DNA of 64,000 nucleotides from Tridacna crocea (lineage: Eukaryota; Mollusca; Bivalvia; Cardiida; Cardiidae): assembly GCA_943736015.1 (NCBI GenBank), contig OX031072.1, positions 17,883,501 through 17,947,500 on the forward strand. Reading direction: 5' to 3'. The position numbers and the translations under genes are program-made. Position 1 is the first letter of the stretch; each line of letters opens with the position of its first letter. Below the pieces are notes generated by a model. The model saw only the letters and a list, made by a program, of their open reading frames with translations. It was not told where the DNA came from and did no database searches. Below, piece by piece: positions 47,901 to 59,280 of the stretch.

Positions 47901-50049
47901 TCTGAAATAATTTCAAAATCTGACCAGGGGTTTCAGAGAAAGAGAATTTTAAAGAATTTCATCATGTCCATATAGTGCAAGTAGCCCCCATTCACAAGAC
48001 CATGTTTCTTGATGGATCAAAATTATATGTACAGCTTTTGGAAAGGGTCCCACAAGGAACATCTCTGTCAAATTATTTTAAAATCTGACCACAGGTTTCA
48101 GAGAAGAAGAATTTTCAAGAATTTCTTCATTTCCATATAGTGCAAGTAGCCCCCATTCACTAGAGCTATGTTTCTTGGCCAATCAAAATTTTGCGAACAA
48201 TTTTAGAAAAGGGTCACCCAAGGAACATCTCTGTGAAATTATTTCAAAATCTGTCCAGCCATTTCAGAGAAGAAGAATTTTCAAGAATTTCTTCATTTCT
48301 ATATAGTGCAAGTAGCCCCCATTCACCACAGCCATGTTTCTTGACCAATCAAAATTTCGCTAACAATTTTTGAAAAGGGTAACCCAAGGAACAAGTCTGT
48401 GAAATTATTTCAAAATCTAACCAGCGGTTTCTGAGAAGAAGAATTTTTAAGAATTTCTTCATTTCTGTATAGTGCAAGAAGCCCCCATTCACCAGAGCCA
48501 TGTTTCTTGACCAATCAAAATTTCACGAACAATTTTTGAAAAGGGTCACCCAAGGAACATCTGTGTGAAATTATTTTAAAATCTGGCCAGCGGTTTCAGA
48601 GAAGAAGAATTTTTAAGAATTTCATCATTTCTGTATAGTGCAAGAAGCCCCCATTCACCAGAGCCATGTTTCTTGACGGATCAAAATTTCGCGAACAATT
48701 TTTGAAAAGGGTCACCCAAGGAACATCTGTGTGAAATTATTTTAAAATCTGGCCTGCGGTTTCAGAGAAGAAGATTTTTACAGAATTTGCTAAAAAATTC
48801 CATTTCGTTGCCATGGCAACCAGAGTTTTTGACGGAATCAAATTCTGTGAACAATTTTTAAAGAGGACCTCCCAAGGAACATTCCAGCCAAGTTTGGTCC
48901 AAATCCGCCCAGCGGTTTAGGAGGAGTTGATGTTTAAAGAATTGTTGACGACGCACGACGCACGACGCACGACGCACGACGGACGACGGACACCGGGTGA
49001 TCCTAAAAGCTCCCCTTGAGCACGTTGTGCTCAGGTGAGCTAAAAAAGTTACAACATTCGCCTGTGAATTTTAACATTCACCAGTAAATTATCGAGGTTG
49101 AAAGATATAGACCACTGTTGGATTGATAAACCACTGAAAATAACCAGACAACAATTGTATCAGTTACCGATGTTATGTTTTTTTTAATCTGGAATAGCCT
49201 GTATCTCTGATGTTGATTTTTTTTTGGGGGGGGGGGGGGGTGGGGATCGAGTTTGGACATAAAATTGACAAGATTTACCAAATCTTCGAAACTTGATCCA
49301 TTGGGTAATTTAAGTCTTTCTGAACAAAACACAAAAGAAAGACAAATCTACCTCATTGTAAGTATTTTTTTCAAAAGTTGAGAGTTGTTTCACGTTGGCC
49401 ATCCAAGTTCAGGGTGCGCGAATTGTTATCTATATCTAATTATCTACCAAGAGGGTCGTCACATTGAACATCCTAGAGTATTTAGAAAGCAATGTAAATA
49501 AACCGTTATTGACAAAAACAGTACTACGGCCAGTTAAACTTTTAACAGATGTTGGGGACAGATTTGAATATTTCTGAGCCATGCAGTCACGCAGACGAAC
49601 CTTATTCTAATCTTTCTGCCACTGGTAAATTTTCTGAAGGTCAAAGGAACGTTCTACCTCATAACTGAGCCTCTTTTCAGACGAAATGTAACCATACTAT
49701 GCGTCAACTTGCTCCGTATAATGCATAGTGATTATACATTAAGCCCCTTTTTGCATAGAACGGTCACATTTTCAAAAGATTTTTCACTCTTTCAGCAACA
49801 AATAAATACACTCATTTTTTTTTCGATGGCTGAAAATGCAGTCTATTAGGATCCAGATATATTTTATCGTATTGGCTTGACGCCAGCTTGACGCCAGCGA
49901 CAGACGGTATAGATCTAAGATCAGACATCTATGGTTTTAGATCATAGATGCCATCCGCAGAAGCCCACGTTTTCGTCAGTTCCATAGAAAGGGTTCAAAT
50001 GTTGATCGACAAGGTAGATGTTTTACTTACCTAACGATGATATTTCCAT
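35973..50049 (-). CDS. CDA: cytidine deaminase, complete
   Basis: Cytosolic zinc enzyme that hydrolytically deaminates cytidine and deoxycytidine to uridine and deoxyuridine in pyrimidine salvage, normally a homotetramer. Coding exons in transcript order: 50031-50049, 43162-43281, 42439-42550, 37522-37579, 35973-36098, all GT-AG with agreeing phases, giving 144 residues (human 146). [11 protein letters not shown] spans residues 26-36. [10 protein letters not shown] (47-56) holds the substrate-binding Asn49 and Glu51. CVCAERNA (58-65) holds zinc ligand Cys60 and catalytic Glu62. PCGVCRQV (93-100) holds zinc ligands Cys94 and Cys97. The ATG has a strong context (AAAACCATGG). It follows an acceptor by 11 bases, so at least one non-coding exon lies further upstream. 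Nothing is broken. Introns 1 and 3 are swollen by repeat arrays. Confidence 0.97.
36446..37497 (+). mobile_element. Helentron/HINE-like element with nested insertions
   Basis: Left end ACAAGAGGGCCGTGATGGCC, right part with GACGGACGCACGACGGACAC and an AGTGGAGCTAGAAA end. The same class of ends recurs at 40246-41513, 43449-44388, 47606-49047 and 55946. Asymmetric ends and central repeats resemble non-autonomous Helentron elements such as the mollusc pearl family (inference). It is interrupted by a TTAA MITE carrying a SINE. It lies in CDA intron 4. Confidence 0.5.
36498..36761 (+). repeat. tRNA-derived SINE with target-site duplication
   Basis: Head with A-box-like GGTCAGTGGTGGGTGTG and B-box-like GTGAGTTTGATACCC; tail GGCGTTAAACCTCAATACAA. 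It is flanked by TTTAACCCTTTACC (36484) and TTTAATCCTTTACC (36762), a 14 bp duplication with one change. The duplicated target is the left end of a TTAA MITE. Confidence 0.8.
38440..39965 (+). repeat. ~170 bp tandem array, about 9 copies
   Basis: Unit marked by GGAACAAAGAAGGAAAACTT, AGAGCTTTGATATTTGG, GTGGACCTCTACCAAGTTTG and GGGGTCAAAACTGGCC. Copy starts fall near 38629, 38796, 38969, 39137, 39307, 39478, 39652 and 39818, a spacing of 166-174 bp. Short open frames in it are spurious. Confidence 0.9.
40246..41513 (+). mobile_element. Helentron/HINE-like element with reverse array
   Basis: Begins AAGAGGGCCATTGGCCCAGG. It carries about six copies of the ~165 bp unit reverse to the left array, and ends TTAGTGCTGTGTGCTAAGGT then GAGCTAAAAA. 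A short hairpin just inside a CTAA-type end is the Helitron/Helentron 3' pattern. A short element in the other orientation (39965-40190) sits head to head with it. Confidence 0.55.
43449..44388 (-). mobile_element. Helentron/HINE-like element, second variant
   Basis: Left end is the hairpin terminus (CTCACCTTGGCACAAAGTGC), right end the CATGACCCTCTTGTTT terminus, so it lies in reverse. The core has about five copies of a ~140 bp unit marked AAAATGGGTCATGTCNGGTC and GGCCACATTTTTGGTC. In CDA intron 1. Confidence 0.55.
44668..47600 (-). mobile_element. Helentron/HINE-like element with ~168 bp array, about 16 copies
   Basis: Left end TTTTTAGCTCACCTGAGCAC is the hairpin terminus, followed by GTGATCGCCCAATGTCCGTC. 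From about 44990 to 47500 runs a tandem array of the same unit as in intron 3, at ~168 bp spacing. A few units are shortened near 46850 and 47320. The right terminus is missing; the next element begins directly. In CDA intron 1. Confidence 0.6.
47606..49047 (+). mobile_element. Helentron/HINE-like element with ~165 bp array
   Basis: Begins AACAAGAGGGCCAAGATGGC. It contains about six copies of a different ~165 bp unit (GTGCAAGTAGCCCCCATTCA, CATGTTTCTTGACCAATCAA, AAGGGTCACCCAAGGAACAT), then GTTGCCATGGCAACCAGAG, a short GACGCAC run at 48948-48985, and the hairpin end GAGCACGTTGTGCTCAGGTG then AGCTAAAAAA. Both termini look whole. Confidence 0.65.
49048..50030. other. CDA intron 1 remainder
   Basis: Holds a run of 13 G at 49227, a degraded copy of a TTTTCTGNANGTCAAAGGNC dispersed repeat near 49630, and a family C-like palindrome at 49900-49965 (GGTATAGATCTAAGATCAGA ... 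GATCATAGATGCC). No exon recognised. Confidence 0.4.
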
Positions 50050-50060
50050 GGTTTTGTATC

Positions 50061-51360
50061 CTGAAATATACCAATTGAAGTGAACAGTAAACCACCTCCA
50101 TTTTAAAATGTTAAAAGCATTCTCAGTAAAGAGGTGGCTTAATGCATCTCAAAACACTATCGACTCATGTCGGCACTATAAGCAGGATGAAATGGGTCGA
50201 AACTTTATGCAGTTCGTCAATTTTCTGCATGTCCAAAGACCTTTTCACCTCAAGATTTAGCAGATTATTAGACAAAATGTTTTTTTATGGAAACCATTGT
50301 GTGACAACTTCCCTTGTATCATGTATCATGAATATGCATCTTGGATCGTGGTGTTCGTGGCTGTAAGGTACTGGTTTGATTCTGAGGACGCAAAATCGTG
50401 AGAGATTAGCATAAGTTGGTAGAACTTGTTTCTCAATCAATGTAAACTGAATATGTTTAAACTAACCTCTCGGTCGATTGTTTTCACACCTTTCCTAGCA
50501 GAGGATTTCATCCACTAGCCTTTCTTAAATGTGGTGTCAGTTTCACAACCTACAACAATAACTTGTACAGTGGATTCATACCACAGATGGATTTGAGACG
50601 GTATTGACTTTAACTTATGATAAATGTGACATCAGCCCTTCAAAGTCAATTGTTATCAGACGATGTCTGATTTTTATTAGTTTTCGTGTCAATCTATTTA
50701 TAGCAGCAGAATTTTTCAAGTCGCATCGCCACAGATTACCGTATTTTCATAAGCATACCACGCGGGCACGTAAAACTCGTACCCCTAACTTTAAATACCT
50801 TTAAATCTGGGAAAAAGCCCAGTTCTGATAGATCTACATTGCTCGCGTCCTAAAGAAGCATTTTATGAAGAGTATCTTCCGCTTACTTTCAATTCATGCC
50901 AAGTGCAAATGGGGTTCGCTTCAACAAGGGAGGAAACTTAATTAGGCGCTTTAAAATCAAAGTTCCACAGGGACTCTACAAGAGTGTACCCGTAAGTTAA
51001 TGAAATAAATTAGATCGAAGGTCCCTGGTATGGCATATCAAATATCAAGGGTGTCTAGTCAACAGTCCGTATCTGAGATAAGTGGAAGTCATGCTGTTTT
51101 ACAAATCAGGACCATACACAGCCTACTTTCCTTATGTCAAGATCACCGATCAACCATATTGATTGGTCAACACATTTTCGTTATCTTAGACTTTTCAAAG
51201 TGTGAACATGCATCAAAAAGGATTTTACACAAACGAAAATAAAATTTAACTTCTTATGATTTATTTTACCATTTTTTTTTTATATGGAAAGACATGGCTG
51301 TCTTGTAATACCGTTCTTTCACAGTTCATTGCAACGACCTGTGTTTGTATAAAAATTGAT
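50061..51360. other. CDA upstream region
   Basis: Must contain or precede the non-coding first exon of CDA, but I cannot place it. A dispersed repeat (CTGCATGTCCAAAGACC type) lies at 50120-50260; related copies lie near 29250, 36160 and 59620. Confidence 0.3.
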
Positions 51361-51364
51361 GCAT

Positions 51365-51545
51365 TTGTCCATATATTGAACCAAAGAGGCATGGTATTGT
51401 TTGGATTTATCAAATTGTTGAACTAAACTATGTTTAACCCATTTATCCATATATTGAACCAAAGAAGCATAGTATTGTTTGGATTCATAAAATTCTGGAA
51501 CCAAACTGTGTTTATATTAATTCATTTGTCCATATATTGAACTTT
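51365..51545. repeat. ~81 bp tandem duplication, 2.2 copies
   Basis: TCCATATATTGAACCAAAGA with TATTGTTTGGAT recurs three times (the last cut short) at about 81 bp spacing. As 81 is 27 codons, the - strand frame stays open; I take this as chance. Confidence 0.75.
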
Positions 51546-52019
51546 TTGGCGGATAAATTTGCTATATGGCAAACCTGCTTAAACTGTCGGATCGTTTCGG
51601 CCGGAACCAAGTACATCATGCGTAACGACGCATGCGCGCTCATATTCAGTTTTGCATGACTTGCGTAGGGACGAACAACACAGATCTACAAATGATACTC
51701 AGCTCTGACTTTGCCATACAAATCATGTTAGATTCCTTTATCGACATTTCGTCAAAACTACAAAAATTGTCATTGTTATGATATGGGACATAAGCATTGC
51801 CATCCTGATAGTACGCTATAATGCACCTGAAAGAGTTACTGTACTTGACCCCTTTTATACTGTATGCATTTCTCTCTGATAGTGGTCTGTACTAGGTAGC
51901 ATAGATTAAACATCTAATAGAAAACTACTACTCGTGTTCCTTTACCCTGCTCCCAGACACTCAAAACAATACAACAAGGTATCAGAAGTTACACTGGAAC
52001 TATATCGATCGAGATAGAT

Positions 52020-52277
52020 TTGTTGATTTTCCAATATACCCGGATTCATAAAAAGTTCTATTTTCACCACCGTAACAAAGTGACAGAAGAATGGGAAATT
52101 AAGGTCAGTTATGGACTTGATGCGAGGGACTTAGCGAACGCATTTAAAAAGTTTCGAGAACACGCAGAGTTTAATATGTTTGGTGGACCATTAGAGAAAG
52201 AGTCAGAGGAAGCCAAGTGTAACTACTTCATGTTGTGGATGGTAGAAAAAGGCAGAGAAATTTTCTCCTCTTTGTAA
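52020..52277 (+). mobile_element. LTR retrotransposon fossil, Gag fragment
   Basis: The fragment resembles the start of Gag in Ty3/gypsy-type elements of invertebrates: the LDARDLANAFKKFREHAEFN then KCNYFMLWMVEKGREIFSS pattern (family ..L..AF..F.QH.EF...GPL.....EEK..YL..W...KGR). No protease, reverse transcriptase or integrase was recognised downstream and no pair of LTRs was identified. An old, incomplete relic; age not estimable from one copy. Confidence 0.6.
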
Positions 52278-53530
52278 CTGAGCCAAGATCAGATGAAAAG
52301 TTTCCTATACCTTTACATACATAATTCTCATAATTCTTACAAGCGAATGCTTAAAGACATGATAATGTGACAAAAATGATATGAATAATTACCTATTTAT
52401 ATTGACGTACAAAAACGATGACTTGAAAATAAACAACATGGCATGCACACACAAAAAAGTTAACAGATTCTGTTTAGATCTACAAACAAAAATCGAAAGC
52501 AATGATAACGGTGATGAATAACATGAATATGAAATAAACACATCTATACACAAAAAATCAAATACACCAATTCTAATACAAATGAATGGAACAAACGTTA
52601 AAACGTTACTTGTTTACTGGATGCTGCAGAATGTCATCTGTAATAAAGAATATAGCTCCGTGGATCTGCTCTTCATTCCAGAGTGTAAGTCTCTTGAAAC
52701 ATACAGAGAACTTTCAAAGCATCATTTTATATTTACTTACCTAAAAAGTTTCTTATACCTTTTGATAACGAAAAGGTACAATAATACTTAGTTAAGCGAT
52801 TAAAAAAAATGTAAAAACATGCTTAATGATGCAACAGTAATCAAGGTAGGTACATACAAATTCAAACCTGGAAATAATGAAAAAAGAACGTACAATAATG
52901 AGGTAAGTATGAAAATGGATTCAGATACGTATAGATATGATATATAACACAACTGTTATAATACAACTGGTGAATTAAAAGGACATGTTATTTCATGACC
53001 CACTCATGTGAACTTTGCCAACTCGGTGGACGTCTGTGCCTCTTTGGTCTTGGATCTTTATCTGCTGCGTCATACTGTCTTGCGATATGTTGCTTGGAGA
53101 AATGCCAGGGTATGCTGAAAATACATTGCATGAGCTATTCATCAGTAATATGTACCCAAACTTGCAATATTAGGAAGATTCGACATTCTTTCCCAACAAT
53201 TTAATTTATTCATTGCGAACAAATTCATTTTTAAGTGTTTATTCCTTTTTCGGCAACAGTGCCTCTAATATTCGAAAATTAAATAGTTCATCGGAATATT
53301 CAAGTCGTATGGTCAAAAACGCTACTTAGCTCCACTCTATTTAGACAGATTCAGCGCCAGTTTACACTAGTTAACACAATTACAGCAGCCACCACAATAT
53401 GACTTTATAAATGTCGGAAAATAATTCAGGGTTATACCAAGCCCTACAAAACAAAGTATTTTTGCAAGATGTAAAATATTTTTCTGTAAAATCATTCACT
53501 TCGTTTTCTGTGCTGCTCACAATCTCAAAA
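52278..53530. other. AT-rich intergenic stretch
   Basis: No exon, tRNA or repeat matching the families in this window was recognised. Confidence 0.4.
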
Positions 53531-53532
53531 GG

Positions 53533-54024
53533 AGCGTATTCCTTTCAACTGTTCTGGCACAATGTTCTGTGCTCTGGAATACGGTTCTGGAATGTGCGAC
53601 AGGAACATTTCAGAAAACAATACACTGTTCCGAAAGTATGTTCTGAATGGAGCATGTTCGGAACAATATTCTAAACCATACCGAAATGAAAGTACATTGG
53701 CATGATGGCTGCTGCAAGAGCTACTGTCTTAGCTGTGTTAGTTGAGCATATGATCAGCTGCAGAGAGAGAGAGTAGAGACGAGTCTACTATGCCCCTATT
53801 TATGGCATTCATATCGTAAAAAAAGGACAATTACAAATTTTGCAATGAAGAATTGTCCCGCTTTCAGCCATCTTGTATCATCTAGCAACCGTTCAGCAGA
53901 TGCGCTTAACCTCAGTTGGATTAGAACAATCAGAACATGTTCTGAAGAACACGGCACTGTGTTCCGAAATACCCCATTGACCCAGAACATGTTCGGAGTG
54001 TTCGAAGTAGCGAAAGGAATACGC
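53533..54024. mobile_element. MITE-like element with GCGTATTCCTTTC ends
   Basis: Inverted ends GGAGCGTATTCCTTTC and GAAAGGAATACGCCCC match at 14 of 16. Just inside are repeated GTTCTGGAA and GAACATGTTC blocks on both sides. A short frame beginning MMAAARATVLA near 53705 may be decayed coding sequence. No clear target duplication. Confidence 0.6.
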
Positions 54025-54657
54025 CCCAGATGACTGAAAAGAGAGAGACAGCAATAAAGAGCGAACTGATCATATCAAATTAGCAAAATGGATGAAATTA
54101 ACTAGCAAGGAAACATATGCTGCACTGTCCCTGTAATTAGTTTTAAACCTAACTGTTGTCAACTCAATAAGTAGTATAGACATTGCCTGTATTATGACTA
54201 TCAAACTGTTTACTTTTGGCTTCTCGTGTTTTACCTGAACAAATTGTCCTACCTAATGTTTTTGGCTTGGCAAGATTGTTCTGTCCGAAACATTGGCTGA
54301 CCAATTTCTCGTACATTACCTCTGAGGCATTTAGTATCTACCAAACCTTCATTCCTTTCACAAGTGATGTAATTTTAGACTTGTCCAAATCGAATAAATT
54401 TTCAAATAATGAATGAAATGTAGACCAAGTTATTGATGATTTGAATCGTTGAGATGGTAAACAACAAATCTTTTTTTATCAAAGTACTGACAGTACTGTA
54501 AAAAACACCAAGCTGACAAACAATTATTTGATGAAAAGTTTTAAACAATAATTGAAACGGGAAAGAATTTCTTGAAACCATATACCACAGATATGTATAA
54601 GTGTTGGGATAATACTGCACAGGTGGTTCTTATTTAGAAACAAGAAGAAAATCCAGT

Positions 54658-55300
54658 TTTTAGCTCAACTGGCCGAAGGTTTATGTCATGGACCGCTGTC
54701 CGTTGTGTGTGCGTCTGTCTGTGCGTGCGTTAACTTTTATTTCAAATGTCTTCTCTGAAACTACCCATCCAATTTTGATGAACTTCATAGAAATGATCCT
54801 GCCGGGTCATTTATAGAATTTCTTGGAAGAATTTGATTCCTTCAAATTCCTCTGGTTGCCATGACAACAAAACTTAATAAATATTGGAATTCTTTGAAAA
54901 ACCTCTTATCTGAAACCATAAGGCCTAGTGCTGCCAAATTTGGCATAATAACTTCATCTAGTAGACCTCTATGAAATTGCTTCAAATTATCTTGGGTCAA
55001 ATTTGGCCAGCCCCGGGGGTTACAAGTTCTACATTGGCTCCTATAGAAAAAACTGTAGAAGTCTCCCTGTACCTAGCCATAAGCTTAGGGCTACCAAATT
55101 TTGCATGTGGCTTTATCTAGCGGGCCCCTATCACGAGTGCCCTGGGGTCAAATGTGGCCCTGCCTCGGGGGTCACAAATTTGACAAAGACACGTATGGAG
55201 AAAACTTTAGAAATCTCCCTCTACTTGGTCATAAAGCCAAGGGCTCAGATCAATTGTTCAGACTTCTTGGAAAAGTTATAATGCTTTTCCATCAATTACT
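54658..55300 (-). mobile_element. Helentron/HINE-like element, third variant
   Basis: Left end TTTTTAGCTCAACTGGCCGA, then a GTCTGTCTGTGCGTGCG run and two or three degenerate ~150 bp units with GGGGTCAAATNTGGCC and GGGGGTCACAA. A 5' end of the same class (AATAGGGCCATAATGGCCCT) lies at 55946. Boundaries uncertain. Confidence 0.45.
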
Positions 55301-55671
55301 TTAATCCAGAAACTCTAAGTGTTTTTTAAGTACCAGTAAAATGAGTTCTAGTAGCCAATCTTATAACTATCAATTACTTTTGCTCATTGACATCACCATT
55401 ATTCTTCAAAATGGGCATAGGTCCTGTGTAATGTGTGTTAAATGAATGTAGGAAACTTCTGGCTGCATATTACAAAGCATATACATGTACCTACTACAGT
55501 TTATGATTAGTGTCTTTGTTAATAAAATGTCACAAAATATTTCGTCAAAGGCAACCCTTGCTGTTCTTTATATGTATTTTGACATGTTTAGTTTGAAAAA
55601 TATAAATGTGTCCTCGATATCAATTTCTTCGTCTGTGTCTATCAAAATTATTTTTTTGGAATGTCATTACG

Positions 55672-55845
55672 CTTTACCACATTATCCCAAGTTTTGACCA
55701 CCTTAACAACGAAAGCTTCTGAAGATACCCTAACAAACCCTACCTGATGAATAACAAAACCCAACATTTAGCTCACATGTAAATTGTGTCTGCATATGCT
55801 TCGAATGTGGACTAGTCCAAAACTTTGTTCTTTTGTAGAGTAAAT
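55672..55845 (+). mobile_element. family A hairpin MITE, strongly eroded
   Basis: TTTACCACATTATCCCAAG and TTTTGACCACCTTAAC at the left, GACTAGTCCAAAACTTTG at the right. The hairpin is gone. Confidence 0.5.
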
Positions 55846-55949
55846 TTGCTTAAATAAATTCTTGATATTACATTTCGTTTAATGTGCCAGAAACACCAAC
55901 ATTTTTAGTGGATAAAATTAAATAAAAAAAGAAAAAGAAAAGAAGCAAT

Positions 55950-56640
55950 AGGGCCATAATGGCCCTTTATCGCTTCACTGGCTTATAAGTAAACTGTTTT
56001 CAGTTGCTGATTTGACAGTCGGAGCTATTATACTTTGAATCGCCGGAGGGATTGGCGATATAAGAGAATGGTTGACTCGACTGAGATATTTGTATTCAAA
56101 TGTCTCAGTCAGCCCCTCAATCATGTCAGATTTAGATGCCTTATTCAACTATGATTAATGTACAGTACTGCACTATATCTTTAATAACACGGATTTAGGC
56201 ACATACATGTATATAAATGAATTGAAATAGTGGGGAGTGTGTGTATAACTTCTAGTTTGTATTCTTGCGCTTATCAGTGTTAAACGTTTAATATAATAAG
56301 GTCACAACAGCTAATATTGATGTTATAAAACTGTAAGTAAAAGCTGTTACGAGTTGCAGTTGGATCAGTTTGCCTTCATCAGACGGATTTCCAAAATTTG
56401 TCGTTTCTCTTATCACCAAGCTTACGCCGACCGATTAAATAAAAACTCTTGTCTAGCCTCGATTGCCATTCTATATCACAAGTACACATAAAGGTAAGGT
56501 AGTGTTGCACAGATATTACACAGTGCTCGAGATAAGTCGATCATATTTCATTTTCACACAACAACCTCTGTGTAGCATTTGATTAGTGTAAAAGGTAAAG
56601 TAACATCCGATTTCCTTATGCATCAGTTAAACACTTATAA
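55950..56640. other. intergenic stretch
   Basis: After the short Helentron-like 5' end at 55946-55990 nothing recognisable is present. Confidence 0.35.
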
Positions 56641-56843
56641 ATGCAGACTACAGTTTTAGACAGGTCCATATTGATAGCATTTGCAGGCGATCAGTTTGGT
56701 TTTCCGAAGGATGGAAGAACATTGCCGGAGAAACAGGATCTTCTCCAATCGCCTAACACAATGTACAGAAAAAGGCCTCCTTCTTCGGAGTTGTAAAAAC
56801 ATTTTACCGAATAAAATTGTTATATGTGCGTGGAGAGTTCGAA

Positions 56844-57072
56844 TTAACCCATTACTACACAATCCCTACTTTCGACGCCCCTGAGAAGGAAGCCTTTTGA
56901 GAACACTGTGGGAAAAGGAGAAAATGCCGGTAACCAGCATTTTCTCCTTTTCCCACAGTGTTTTCTACCCTTCCCAGAACAAATTTCAATTTTTCAGTCA
57001 CCTTTATTTTGTCGTCTGCAAATGCTTTCAATTTGGACCAGTCTAAATTTTTCTCGTGTGGTAAAGAGTTAA
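56844..57072 (+). mobile_element. hairpin MITE, family A, whole
   Basis: TTAA at 56844 and 57069, full palindrome with one arm change (GCCGGTAACCAG). A further decayed reverse copy lies just left (56650-56820). Confidence 0.9.
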
Positions 57073-57709
57073 ACGACCGTCAATTAATTAAGAATAAGAG
57101 CAGTTCTCGAGCAATAACGCGGTCAACAGTTTTATCGTTAAACAAAAAACTGCGTACGAGGAGAAAAATGTTGTTACCACTAATAGATGAGTACAGACGG
57201 TTCATAAAATTTATTTCTGTAGATATTGTCAGTTCAGGACGGCATTGCCCGCAGCAGTCGATTTCATTTGTCGAACAAATTCCATGTTCGTCAATGGATT
57301 AAACAGTGAAAGCCTTCGACAATGAGAATCTTGAGAAAAAGAAGTGTATAGTTGTCACATGATAAATGTGTACGCGGGAAAACATGCTATGACACACAAC
57401 AGGTAAGTATAGATGGTTCATTAATAAACGATCTTAATGAAAATTTTTAGTTCATGTCACCATTTTCTACCGCAGGAGGTTCCTTGCGTTTTTAAAACCA
57501 CTTTGAAAAACATTCAAATTGCTCGTGACAAGCGATATTGCTGTTTAAAATAGGTTTTGTGTATCAAACCTTGGTAAGTAGCAAATACGCTCTCACAATA
57601 ATATTAAAACGTCTGTTTTACATAAGCAATTTCGTTAAAATGATGTCCCTGCCGAAAAAGACATTTTTGAGACAAACATATTAGAGGTATTGTGTTTTGT
57701 ATTTATATG

Positions 57710-57919
57710 TGACTTTTTTGTTATTGGTCCATGGTAAAATTATACAGAAAAAAACCATTTTTCCATGACACAGCATTTCATTACGTAAAAAAATATTATA
57801 AGAGGTCCATAACAGGAGTCTCCTATTTCCAGAACATGGTATTTCAGAACATGGTATTTCATGAAATGAAAACGAATAAAGAAATATACATAAAACCCCT
57901 TTTTTCCATATGTGTGTGT

Positions 57920-57964
<45 letters not shown>

Positions 57965-58260
57965 GGACTATCCAAGAGAAGACATTCATGAAGTTTCATA
58001 AATTTTCGTCAAGGACTTAAAAAGATGTCCATCAGGGCGGACGGATGGGCGAACAGACTGCTATTGGTCCATAATGAAATTATACATGTAGTCCCCTTTT
58101 TCTTCTTGACATGGCATTTCACAAAATGAAAACAGATAAATATTGTCTGTGGCTTTAGATAAACAGTATATTGATGAGGTTTCATAACATTTTGTCCAGT
58201 AGTTAAAGAGATATTGGTAGTAGTATGTCCGCCGGTTTGGATGTTTACAAAGATAACGTA
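57710..58260. repeat. ~335 bp imperfect tandem duplication
   Basis: TATTGGTCCATNNTNAAATT, TGACANNGCATTTC and GAAATGAAAAC recur at 57722 and 58062, each followed by GTTTCATAANNTTTTGTCNA. A (CT)n run of about 20 units lies at 57921-57960 in the first copy. Confidence 0.6.
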
Positions 58261-58439
58261 ATCTGCGGCAATCTTGACCTACTTTCAGCCATCGTTTTAC
58301 GATAAATAGTAACTCATTTGCATATAAGGATGTTATTCTGTTTAGATCAAAGGAATCTTTGGATGACGTATTTTTTATTTTTAGATCAGCGGTTGTTTCT
58401 GTTTTTTTTTTATCAAAAATGAAATGGGTCGGGCGATTT

Positions 58440-58696
58440 GATTCGTGCAGTTAAAGCTAGCTGCAACCAATGAAAATGTGTATCGCGGAAATATCGAAAT
58501 TAAGCTCAATCCGCCAAGGGTGCTTAGAGTAGCGTAGTGGATCGTCACCCTTGGCTTACGAAGATGAGTGTCACTTGAATGACAACGGATATACAAGGGT
58601 CAAAGTTTTGGGAGATAAGTTTTGGCATCCGCTGGCACTAAAATGGCTCAAATCTGTATTTTTCAAATGGAGGATTATCAAATACACAAGCAAAAG
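58440..58696 (+). promoter_or_regulatory. candidate 5' region of the amidohydrolase
   Basis: A CCAAT motif (GCAACCAATG near 58464) precedes a possible first exon ending AAAAG|GTATGT at 58696. An open ATG frame in it (MAQICIFQMEDYQ...) does not join the coding exon, because a stop precedes the start there. It could be a short upstream ORF. Confidence 0.25.
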
Positions 58697-59280
58697 GTAT
58701 GTTTAAATCCTAGTTTCGTGCTCTATTTTCGAAATTATGAGAGTTCAAACTTGCGAACAAAATCTGTGTGGAACTTTCAATTGGTTTTGTCATGATCGTC
58801 TCTTTACCCAGAGGCGACCAGTCAAAAAGTAACATCGCCTTTGGGGAAAGTTATCTGTACTAGTTAGTGCGATAATTTAAGAGAACTGTCAGTGAAAATG
58901 TTAACGATAAAAATATCAAAATAATTCTGTTATTTTCATCTCTTTTTTTTCTTTTGTGCCCATAACTGGCATTCATGGTATCTATAATAAGATTTATTTT
59001 CGGAACATCTTCGTCTACAACCTTGTAAATTCTCTTTTTTCCTGAAATTTACCAGTGAAGCAACAATTGCTAATCATTGAATTTTTACTTACTGCAATCT
59101 TGTGATGTGAATTCGTCCAAAATGGCGAATTTTCTATTTATGTATAACGAGAAACGGATAGAAATATAACAATAATTAATTAAAAAGAAGCACAATGTTT
59201 CAGTGCTTTACTATGATTGTATATTATAATGGGAAATCAGAGGAAATGGAAATGCTTGATTTTTATGTTACATAGATAAA

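Noticed and set aside
48948-48985. Possible CRISPR-like short repeat array (GACGCAC runs) and hairpin repeats elsewhere
   Set aside because: Simple tandem run without unique spacers, in a eukaryotic intron; the other hairpin repeats are dispersed MITEs.
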